A program made the position numbers and the translations under genes. Positions 18,382-25,663 of a DNA stretch of 64,000 bases are shown here, one piece after another. Under the pieces are notes generated by a model. The model was not told the DNA's origin and ran no database searches. It saw only the letters and a list, made by a program, of their open reading frames with translations. The stretch comes from JAJPHI01 sp035541875 (GTDB taxonomy: Bacteria; Desulfobacterota; Binatia; Binatales; Binataceae), in the NCBI GenBank assembly GCA_035541875.1, contig DATKML010000014.1, positions 1 through 64,000 on the forward strand, given 5' to 3'. The first letter of the stretch is position 1; each line of letters opens with the position of its first letter.

Positions 18382-18765
18382 ATGAACGCAAGTGTTCAAC
18401 CGATAATACGACGTCAAGCCAAGCGGCCGCGTCCGGCACTGCCCCGCGAGGCGGTAGAGATGGTGGCGGCGCGTTTTCGTGCGATGGGCGAGCCGATGCG
18501 CCTGCAGATCCTGCAGCAGCTGGAGAGCGGCGAATCGAGCGTTTCCGCTCTGGCGGAAAATCTTGGCGCAACGCAGCCTAATGTCAGCAAACACCTTAAG
18601 GTTCTGCAGGACGCCGGACTGCTCAGTCGCAGACAGCAGGGTAACAGTGTCTACTATGCAATAGCCGATCCGCTGGTCTTAGAACTCTGCGATATGATCT
18701 GTTCGCGTCTGCACGATCGGCTGGAGGCGCAGGTCGGGGCCTTGAAGCCCAGGGTGAAAGGCTAA
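18382..18765 (+). CDS. ArsR-family regulator, probably of persulfide stress
   Basis: The 127-residue product is a winged helix: GEPMRLQILQQL forms the opening helices and GATQPNVSKHLKVLQDAGLL the recognition helix and turn, followed by a GNSVYYAIAD wing. Its position facing the persulfide dioxygenase operon matches BigR/SqrR repressors, which sense persulfide through two Cys, one in an early helix and one near the end. Here Cys103 and Cys107 are in the last helix, but the early position holds Gln44 instead of Cys. It may use the two nearby Cys instead, or sense another signal. Confidence 0.85.
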   Translation: MNASVQPIIRRQAKRPRPALPREAVEMVAARFRAMGEPMRLQILQQLESGESSVSALAENLGATQPNVSKHLKVLQDAGLLSRRQQGNSVYYAIADPLVLELCDMICSRLHDRLEAQVGALKPRVKG

Positions 18766-18797
18766 ACGCATAACGATAGGGCTGAACGGAGGTAATC

Positions 18798-19232
18798 ATG
18801 AAACCGTTGCCGCATCTTTATCGCACCCATCTGACAGGCGGGAAAGCGGGATACGCGATCGTTGGTTCCGAAAGCTTGCCGGATTTGCGTACAGCACCGC
18901 CGGCGGATTTCGACGGTCCCGGCGATGCATGGAGTCCTGAGCAGTTCCTGATGGCGGCGGTCGAAACCTGTTTTCTGTTCACGTTTCGTGCAGTGGCTCA
19001 GGCCTCGAAACTGGAATTTACCTATCTTGAAGTGAAGGGCGAGGGCACGGTCGATCGCAAGGACGGTGCGACCCGCTTCACGCAAATTGTTCTGCGACCG
19101 AGGCTCACGGTTCCATCCGGTACCGATATCGAGAAAGCGCGGCGGATCGTGGAGAAAAGCGAGAAGGCTTGCCTGATTTCGGCCTCGCTCAGCACGCCGG
19201 TGCATCTCGAACCTGAAATTGTCGTAGACTGA
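18798..19232 (+). CDS. OsmC-family thiol peroxidase-like protein
   Basis: The ATG follows a GGAGGT ribosome site. The 144-residue product has the OsmC fold with both catalytic cysteines, Cys58 in VETCFLF and Cys125 in EKACLIS. OsmC/Ohr proteins reduce hydroperoxides, and some act on persulfides. It lies 32 bases after the ArsR gene and is likely in its operon, which supports a role in sulfur or oxidative stress. Confidence 0.9.
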   Translation: MKPLPHLYRTHLTGGKAGYAIVGSESLPDLRTAPPADFDGPGDAWSPEQFLMAAVETCFLFTFRAVAQASKLEFTYLEVKGEGTVDRKDGATRFTQIVLRPRLTVPSGTDIEKARRIVEKSEKACLISASLSTPVHLEPEIVVD

Positions 19233-19317
19233 GCGGCAATCGCCGGGAGCCGGCAGACGCAATCGCGCGTAGCGATTCCGCTGGTATTCCAGACGCGCTG
19301 ATTGCAAGTATAGGAGC

Positions 19318-20754
19318 GTGAAGCTGACTCGTATCAGCGAAGCGCTGTGGGAGATTCCGCAGACCGGCGAGATGCGCGTGCCGGGTCGAATCTATGCCAG
19401 CGAGCACATGATCCAGGACCTGCGCGACGATCCCGCCTTAGAGCAGGTCGCAAATGTAGCCTGCTTGCCCGGAATCATTGGTTACTCCCTGGCAATGCCC
19501 GATATTCATTGGGGCTATGGCTTTCCGATTGGCGGCGTTGCGGCAGTGGACGCGGAAGAAGGTGTCATCTCACCGGGTGGCGTCGGTTACGATATCAACT
19601 GCGGCGTCCGACTAGTTCGAACGCATCTCCAAGCGAGCGCGATCGAATCGAAGGTCGACCGTCTGGCCGACGCGCTCTTTAAGAAGATTCCTGCCGGAGT
19701 TGGTTCCTTCGGAGCGATTCCGGGTCTCACGGTCGATCAGCTCAAAGAGGTCGCCACCAAAGGCGCGGAATGGGCGCTAGCCAACGGCTATGCGACGCGG
19801 CGCGATCTCGATCATACCGAAGAGGGCGGACGCCTCCGTTTCGCTGACGCGGATGCGATTACCGAGCATGCCTATCGCCGCGGCGCGAAGCAGCTCGGCA
19901 CTCTCGGTTCGGGCAATCATTTTCTCGAAATCGGTAAGGTCGACCAGATTTACGATCAGAAGGCGGCCGATGCGCTCGATCTGGAGCCCGGCTCGATCGC
20001 GGTGCTGATTCACTCGGGCTCGCGCGGATTGGGCCATCAGACTTGCGACGACTATCTGAAAGTAATCGGTGGTGCGATGTCGCAGTACGGTATCCGCCTG
20101 CCGGATCGCCAACTAGCGGCGGTCCCGATCGATTCGTCCGAAGGTCGCTCGTACCTTGGTGCGATGGCGGCGGCGGCGAACTTCGCGTGGTGCAATCGCC
20201 AAGTGATGATGCATCTCGTGGAACAGGCGTTTCTCGAAACGCTCGAAACGACTCCGCGCGAATTGAGCTTCGCGCTCATTTACGATGTCTGCCACAACAT
20301 CGCGAAGTTCGAGGAGCACGAGTTCAAGGGGCGCAAGCACCGCGTTTGCGTTCATCGTAAAGGTGCAACGCGGGCTTTTGCCGCCGGTAATCCCGCATTG
20401 CCGGAAGCGCTACGGGCGATCGGACAGCCAGTCCTGATTCCGGGCGATATGGGTCGTTACTCCTTCGTTGCGATCGGGCTCCCCGGGGCGATGCGTGAGA
20501 CCTTCGGCTCGTCGTGCCACGGCGCGGGTCGCGTCATGGGGCGAATAAAGGCGAAGAAGGCGATGGCCGGACGTAATCTGGTCGCCGAGCTGAAGGCTCG
20601 CGGGGTCGTCGTTCGTGCGCACAGCCGTGGTGGAATCGCTGAAGAAATGCCCGACGCGTACAAAGACGTGGCCGACGTCGTTGAAGTAATGGAAATCGCT
20701 GGCGTGACCCGACGCGTCGCGCGGCTCAAGCCGATGATCGTGATAAAGGGATGA
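19318..20754 (+). CDS. rtcB: RtcB RNA-splicing ligase
   Basis: The start is GTG at 19318 with TAGGAG just upstream. The 478-residue product has the full set of RtcB signatures: MPDIHWGYGFPIGG at about 60-73, GVGYDINCGVR at 88-98 (metal ligands Asp92 and Cys95), LGSGNHFLEIG with His201, HSGSRGLGHQ, and GSSCHGAGR with His401 as the expected GMP-accepting residue. RtcB joins 2',3'-cyclic-phosphate or 3'-phosphate RNA ends to 5'-OH ends using GTP and Mn2+. It overlaps the archease gene by four bases (ATGA), so the ligase and its activator are made together. Confidence 0.95.
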   Translation: MKLTRISEALWEIPQTGEMRVPGRIYASEHMIQDLRDDPALEQVANVACLPGIIGYSLAMPDIHWGYGFPIGGVAAVDAEEGVISPGGVGYDINCGVRLVRTHLQASAIESKVDRLADALFKKIPAGVGSFGAIPGLTVDQLKEVATKGAEWALANGYATRRDLDHTEEGGRLRFADADAITEHAYRRGAKQLGTLGSGNHFLEIGKVDQIYDQKAADALDLEPGSIAVLIHSGSRGLGHQTCDDYLKVIGGAMSQYGIRLPDRQLAAVPIDSSEGRSYLGAMAAAANFAWCNRQVMMHLVEQAFLETLETTPRELSFALIYDVCHNIAKFEEHEFKGRKHRVCVHRKGATRAFAAGNPALPEALRAIGQPVLIPGDMGRYSFVAIGLPGAMRETFGSSCHGAGRVMGRIKAKKAMAGRNLVAELKARGVVVRAHSRGGIAEEMPDAYKDVADVVEVMEIAGVTRRVARLKPMIVIKG

Positions 20755-21200
20755 TGGCTGACGTCACCGACTCTGCGCCTAACGATAGCGAGCTATTTCG
20801 CGAGTTCGAGCATACCGGTGATATCGGAATCGAGATCGACGCACCTACGCGAAGCGAACTGTTTCGCCGCGCTGCAATCGCGCTCGGTGCTGTGATGGTC
20901 GAGCGGAAGACGGTCAAAGCGTCAGAAGAACGCCATCTTCAGATTGAGGCGGTCCACGATATCGAGCGGATGCATGACATGCTCTCGCATCTACTCGACC
21001 TCTTCATAGTCGAGGGCTTTGTCTGGCGAGACGCCTCGGTAGTTGAGAGCGACTCGGAATTGAAGATTGTCTTGCGGGGTGAATCCTTCGATCCGAACCG
21101 GCATGACTTTCGCGGCGAAGTGAAGGCGATTACCTATCATCAACTGACCGTGGCACCGGATTCTTCGGGCTGGCACGCGCGCATAATTCTCGACGTCTAG
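20751..21200 (+). CDS. Archease, activator of RtcB
   Basis: The 149-residue product has the archease pattern: FEHTGDIGIEIDAPTRSELF at the start, a middle helix with HDMLSHLLDLFIVEGFVW and a C-terminal VKAITYHQLTV segment. Archease speeds up RtcB turnover by helping guanylation and product release. Its ATG overlaps the rtcB stop codon, which is strong evidence for joint function. Confidence 0.93.
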   Translation: MMADVTDSAPNDSELFREFEHTGDIGIEIDAPTRSELFRRAAIALGAVMVERKTVKASEERHLQIEAVHDIERMHDMLSHLLDLFIVEGFVWRDASVVESDSELKIVLRGESFDPNRHDFRGEVKAITYHQLTVAPDSSGWHARIILDV

Positions 21201-21216
21201 TTGTAGGATCAACCCA

Positions 21217-22266
21217 ATGAAGATCGCATTTGGCATCCATCTGGTGACACCGGGACCGTTGCTTCGGCGCGATGAAGTGAAGCAGTTTGCCGATCTGGTA
21301 AAGATGGCCGAGGACTACGGAGCCGAAGCGATCGGCACCTACGACTCGTCATTTATTGGTGGGGACGCGACGGCGCGAGCCACCATTATCGCATTGGCAT
21401 CGACCAAGGCACGGGTCGGTCTGCGACCGACGAATCCAATTACGCGTGAGCCGCAGGTGATGGCTTCTTTTCTCGCCTCGCTCGACAGCCTTACCGAGGG
21501 GCGCGCGTTCATGGATATTGCTACCGGCGACAGCGCCGTCCTCAATATCGGTTACAGGATCGCGACCCGTGCCCGAATCGAGAGCTACGTCAATTGTATC
21601 CGCGAGCTTCTCGCTAACGGCGAAGCAATGTATGAAAACCGTCCGCAACGAATCCGATGGCAGGCCAATGTGCCACGGACCCGGATTCCGATCTCAATAT
21701 GCGCTGAGGGTCCCAAGATGCTTCATCTGGGCGGCCGCATAGGCGACGGCGTTATCGCCGGTACGGGGCTTTTGCCCGAAGTGATCAGCGATACTGTCGC
21801 GCGGATTGAATCCGGTGCTCTTGATGCTGGCCGCAGTCCCGATGCGGTCGATATCTGGTTCACGACGCGCACCGCGCTCCACGATGATCGGGAGAAGGCT
21901 TGGGAGCACGCGAAGGCCTCGGTCTCCTCGATCCTCAATCATTCGATGCGGCAGACGCTCGACGGGAAGCTGGTTCCCGACGAGTTGCGTGACCGGATTC
22001 GAGAGTACGTCGACGGATACGTGCTTTATGATCATGTGGTGAGCGGTGGTGAGAATCCGCGTCGGATGGATGCCCTCGGACTTACCGATTACGCGATGCG
22101 CCGCTTCGCGCTCGCCGGGAATGCGAACGATTGGATCGCACGAATTGAAGAGTTGGGCTCTTACCGGGCAACTAAGCTGTGGCTGAATGCCGAGGGTGGC
22201 AAGATCGACCGACAGATGCATTACATGCGCATCCTCGGTGAACAGATCATGCGGCGGTTCGTGTAG
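21217..22266 (+). CDS. LLM-class flavin-dependent oxidoreductase (F420/FMN type)
   Basis: The 349-residue product is a luciferase-like TIM barrel. It has the conserved early strand MKIAFGIHL, the RPTNPITREPQVMASFLASLDSLT segment typical of the methylene-tetrahydromethanopterin reductase-like branch, and 'GRIGDGVIAGTGL' later. Such enzymes use F420H2 or FMNH2, and the substrate cannot be told. It lies 16 bases after archease and before the isomerase-like gene, so it may be in the same transcript by position only. Confidence 0.87.
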   Translation: MKIAFGIHLVTPGPLLRRDEVKQFADLVKMAEDYGAEAIGTYDSSFIGGDATARATIIALASTKARVGLRPTNPITREPQVMASFLASLDSLTEGRAFMDIATGDSAVLNIGYRIATRARIESYVNCIRELLANGEAMYENRPQRIRWQANVPRTRIPISICAEGPKMLHLGGRIGDGVIAGTGLLPEVISDTVARIESGALDAGRSPDAVDIWFTTRTALHDDREKAWEHAKASVSSILNHSMRQTLDGKLVPDELRDRIREYVDGYVLYDHVVSGGENPRRMDALGLTDYAMRRFALAGNANDWIARIEELGSYRATKLWLNAEGGKIDRQMHYMRILGEQIMRRFV

Positions 22267-22284
22267 CTCTCCAGGAGATCTGGC

Positions 22285-23619
22285 TTGGCAATGTCTGATC
22301 AGTTCGATCCTCTCGGTTCGTCGTCGCCGCTCATCGTTTATATAGACTACAAGAGTCCCTACGCCTACCTAGCGGTTGCGCCGACTTATGCGATGGGCAG
22401 AGATCTCGGAATCGAGATTGATTGGCGGCCGTTCACGCTCGATATCACGAGCTATCTGGGATCGGCTCGCCTGGATATCTCAGGCAAGGTAGCGGAAAGT
22501 CAGCGGAGCGCGGGGCAGTGGACGAAGGTTAAGAACGCCTATCATGACGTCCGCCGTTATGGCTCGCTGCGCAATGCCATTGTGCGCGGCACGACAAAGA
22601 TTTGGGATTCCTCGCTCGCCGGCCTCGCGATGCTATGGGCGAAAGAACAAGGCCCCACAATATTGCGCGATTACATGGCGATTATTTACGAGCGCTTCTG
22701 GAAGCGTGAACTCGATATCGAAGATCGAGCAGTGATCGAGGGTGTGCTGAAAGAGAGCGGTGCGCGCCTTGATGGCTTTCGTGAGTATGCCGAGGGGGTC
22801 GGTCGCGATTTTTACGCTCGCATACAGCGCGAGGCCTTCGATGCGGGCATCTTTGGCGTTCCCACTTATGTTGTGGGCCGTGAGATCTTCTTCGGGCGTG
22901 AGCATTTGCCGCGGATTCGCTGGATGCTCTCAGGTCGTAGCGGCGAACCGCCTGATATCGCCTATGATGATCCTTCGATCGAAAATGCCCGACCGCTTCA
23001 GCCTCGCCCGAAGCAGCTTACGGTTGCGATCGATTTCAAGAGCCTGCAGTCGTACCTCGCCATTGAACCGACCTGCTCGATGGCGGACGAGCTCGGAGTC
23101 GAGATTAACTGGCAGCCGATCGTTATTACTTCTTCCCGTGCTCGTATTGCTGCTGTACCGACAGCGACCGAGGATCGCGCGACGCGCCATCGTCGGATTC
23201 GCGCCGATTATCTCGACCACGATGCGCTCCGCTACGCGGCTGATCGAGGGTTGGCTATCGACCGTATCGATCACAGCGTGGATTCCACGCCTGCTGCGAT
23301 AGGACTGCTATGGGTGCAACGCAACGGCCCGAGCAAAGCGCAAACGTACGTCACCCGAATGATGCATGGCTATTGGCGCGAACACGTCAGAATCGATGAC
23401 ACAACCTCAATCGCCAGTGTGCTGGATGCGAGTGGGCTCTCGACTCGCGGATACGAGGATTTTGTCCGTAGCGAGGGTCGTACTGAGTTTGTTCGCGTAG
23501 AGACAGAGTTGAGCGGGCGTGGGGCGTTCGAGGTTCCTACTTACCTTACCGATGACGATCTCTTCCTTGGCAGGCAGCATATGCCGCTGATCAGAAAGCT
23601 TTTATCTGGCGCAAAATAA
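22285..23619 (+). CDS. Tandem 2-hydroxychromene-2-carboxylate isomerase-like (DsbA-fold) protein
   Basis: The TTG at 22285 sits seven bases after an AGGAG site; ATG 22291 is the alternative. The 444-residue product has two copies of a DsbA/GST-kappa fold, about residues 13-218 and 243-440. Each opens with a D-x-K-S strand and closes with an x-VPTY-x(6)-F-x-GR-x-H-x-P-x-I-R segment. Neither copy has a CxxC pair, so this is the HCCA-isomerase branch, not an oxidase. Usual members have one domain of about 200 residues, so the duplication is unusual. The second copy is more diverged (DFKSLQSY in place of DYKSPYAY) and may be structural. Confidence 0.82.
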   Translation: MAMSDQFDPLGSSSPLIVYIDYKSPYAYLAVAPTYAMGRDLGIEIDWRPFTLDITSYLGSARLDISGKVAESQRSAGQWTKVKNAYHDVRRYGSLRNAIVRGTTKIWDSSLAGLAMLWAKEQGPTILRDYMAIIYERFWKRELDIEDRAVIEGVLKESGARLDGFREYAEGVGRDFYARIQREAFDAGIFGVPTYVVGREIFFGREHLPRIRWMLSGRSGEPPDIAYDDPSIENARPLQPRPKQLTVAIDFKSLQSYLAIEPTCSMADELGVEINWQPIVITSSRARIAAVPTATEDRATRHRRIRADYLDHDALRYAADRGLAIDRIDHSVDSTPAAIGLLWVQRNGPSKAQTYVTRMMHGYWREHVRIDDTTSIASVLDASGLSTRGYEDFVRSEGRTEFVRVETELSGRGAFEVPTYLTDDDLFLGRQHMPLIRKLLSGAK

Positions 23620-23650
23620 GTCTGAAGCGAGACTGTCTTCCGGGGGGCTT

Positions 23651-24793
23651 TCAGGCTTCGCAAGCCGCCAACATCTCACTGAGACATTTGCGCGAATCGA
23701 AGTAGGCTCCTGCGAGTTCTCGTGCGGCGCGACTGTGTCTAGTATAGTTGCGTCCGATCTCGGTGACGCCCGCGGCGGCCTCATCCAGGTTGGTGAACGG
23801 CACCAGTCCCACTCCAGTCGGCACTTTCTCGCTGAAACCTGTGTCTTCCGCGAGCACCGGCCGACCCGTAGCGAGATACGCCGAACTGCGATCACTGAAC
23901 CATCCGCTCTTCAAATCAAGATGAATGGGCTTGGGACAGAGAAACTCGGCGCGCGATCTTTCGATGTACTCGCGATACTGCTCGGGTGTGCGCGTAACTT
24001 CGTCCGGTCGAGCGAGTTGCCAACCTTTCGCAAGCAACATCGTAGCGTCATCGGCTGGAAGGTCTGCCACGAGTTCGATTGTCTGACCGCTGCGCCGGGG
24101 TAAGTCGGCGTAACGCATATAGGCCGCGCGCTTGGATACGCTGAAGACGCGATGATTAAAATGTAACTCCTCCCAGGTCCAATGGGTGATCGAACTGAAT
24201 GGAGCCCGTTTATCTGACGGAGCCATACAGTTGTAGAGCGGTAGGTGCACGAAGGGCCGAAACGGATGCCACTTGCGCCCGAGCGTGGGCACCCCGCAAT
24301 CGGCATCGTGCATTTTCAATCCGACCGTCAGGTATGTGTCGTGTGTATCGATCGCAAGATCGGGAAAGGTTGCGGCACAGACCTGCAGATGGCCGGGGTC
24401 CACGTCGATGAATGCGCTGCGGCGAAATTGATTGAGAAGCGGCCCGGTGAGTCCGTACCAGAAGTTCCAGACGAGGTCGGCATCGCGGATCACTTGTGCC
24501 ACGCGCTCGCGCGTCGCACCAAAGACTTCTGCCGTGGCGAGGTCGCCGAGCGGAGTCTTGGGCGCGAGAGCGACGATCGCGCGTCCGGCAAATCCATGAT
24601 GCGCGGTTCGTTCGAGGAAGTTATTGATCAGCGAGAGATCGCTGGCGCGATCGGCCGTGGCCTCCAGTGTTTCCAGCCATACGACGTCATGGCCGAGATC
24701 GGCTAGCCCAAGCGGATACTGTAAACGCCAGTTCCAATGGCCACCACCTAGTGGATATTTGGCAACAGTCGCGCTGGCAAGGACGATAAGCAT
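23651..24793 (-). CDS. Glycosyltransferase-like protein
   Basis: The 380-residue product has a Rossmann-like N-terminus (MLIVLASATVAKYPLGGGHW, then GLADLGHDVVWLE) and a C-terminal half with SDRSSAYLATGRPVLAEDTGFSEKVPTG, the nucleotide-sugar end of GT-B glycosyltransferases. There are no membrane helices. It starts in a TAATG overlap with a small upstream frame. It is near the fusion and sulfotransferase genes but separated from them by a plus-strand gene. The acceptor is unknown. Confidence 0.75.
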   Translation of the reverse strand: MLIVLASATVAKYPLGGGHWNWRLQYPLGLADLGHDVVWLETLEATADRASDLSLINNFLERTAHHGFAGRAIVALAPKTPLGDLATAEVFGATRERVAQVIRDADLVWNFWYGLTGPLLNQFRRSAFIDVDPGHLQVCAATFPDLAIDTHDTYLTVGLKMHDADCGVPTLGRKWHPFRPFVHLPLYNCMAPSDKRAPFSSITHWTWEELHFNHRVFSVSKRAAYMRYADLPRRSGQTIELVADLPADDATMLLAKGWQLARPDEVTRTPEQYREYIERSRAEFLCPKPIHLDLKSGWFSDRSSAYLATGRPVLAEDTGFSEKVPTGVGLVPFTNLDEAAAGVTEIGRNYTRHSRAARELAGAYFDSRKCLSEMLAACEA

Positions 24794-25047
24794 TAAAAAT
24801 TATCCCGCTGTGCTTTTTCTGCGTTCTGGCCGTCCACCGCGCGACGGACACGATTAGCGTAGCGCTCGCGCATCTCTGGGCAAAGCATTTCGACAATCGG
24901 ACGAAAGTTGTACGGCTCGTCGTTAATGGCTTCGTCGATACGGCGTCGCAAGATCGATCGCACGTGATCGCATCTGCTAAAACTAAGATGGTCAGCGAGA
25001 TCGCAGCGGTCAGTGTGAGTGTGCAGGATGTGGTGGTTGTCGACCAA
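24793..25047 (-). CDS. Small hypothetical protein coupled to the glycosyltransferase-like gene
   Basis: The stop TAA overlaps the ATG of the next gene (TAATG), and the C-terminal 55 residues (from HVRSILRRRIDEAIN, through RPIVEMLCPEMRERYANRV) read like a real helical, basic protein. The frame is open back to 25296, but that part is opposite the signal peptide of the plus-strand gene. I give TTG 25047 as a tentative start; GTG 24963 is also possible. No family is recognised. Confidence 0.35.
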   Translation of the reverse strand: MVDNHHILHTHTDRCDLADHLSFSRCDHVRSILRRRIDEAINDEPYNFRPIVEMLCPEMRERYANRVRRAVDGQNAEKAQRDNF

Positions 25048-25063
25048 GCCTTCGGCGACGGCG

Positions 25064-25663
25064 ATGATGGGAGCGCTTTCCCGTACGAGGCGATGGCGCT
25101 TCGCCGTCGTCGTAGCGACACTGCTTCTTTTCCTTTCGGTCCCACCACTGAAAGCGGCAACCCGACTCGTCGTAGGCAGCCCGTTTATATTTCCGCCGAT
25201 GGAATCAGTTGAAGGCACGACCTTCGCTTTGAACCAGTTCAAAAATCGTTGGCTCCTGATTTTTGCTTCAAGTCGAGAGAGTGCCGACCAGAGCAAGCAT
25301 TGGGGTAAGGCGATCGCCGACCGCTACAAAGAGCGAATTGCCGGTTGGAATAAAGATCAAGGACAGCGAGTGCTGGTGGTCGCAGCATTGGATACCAGCT
25401 CCGGTGTTCTGGACCATCTACCGCGTTGGGCTACAAAATTTCTGGTCCGGAACTTGAGCGACGGGGATGAGAGAGTCGCCGTGCTGCTCGATCGCGCCGG
25501 CGTGATCAGAAACCAGGTTCAACCTCCGTTTCCTTCAGATGCAGTTCTGCTTCTGCTCGGTCCTGACGCTAAGCTCGAATCCTATGTTGTGGGCGACTAC
25601 TCCCCCGAATCAGCAGCTAAGTTCTTCGCCGCGATAGATTCAGCGCTCGACGGCGCCAAGTAG
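25064..25663 (+). CDS. Exported thioredoxin-fold-like protein without cysteines
   Basis: The start is placed at ATG 25064 (25067 is equal) so that a signal peptide follows directly: RTRRWRF, a hydrophobic core VVVATLLLFLSV and cleavage after LKA. The mature 165 residues contain KNRWLLIFASSRESADQ near the front and LLLLGPDAKLESYVVGDYS near the end, a layout like DUF4174 and other thioredoxin-like proteins, but with no Cys. Redox activity is therefore unlikely. Its 3' end overlaps the fusion gene by 67 bases on the other strand. Confidence 0.65.
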   Translation: MMGALSRTRRWRFAVVVATLLLFLSVPPLKAATRLVVGSPFIFPPMESVEGTTFALNQFKNRWLLIFASSRESADQSKHWGKAIADRYKERIAGWNKDQGQRVLVVAALDTSSGVLDHLPRWATKFLVRNLSDGDERVAVLLDRAGVIRNQVQPPFPSDAVLLLLGPDAKLESYVVGDYSPESAAKFFAAIDSALDGAK

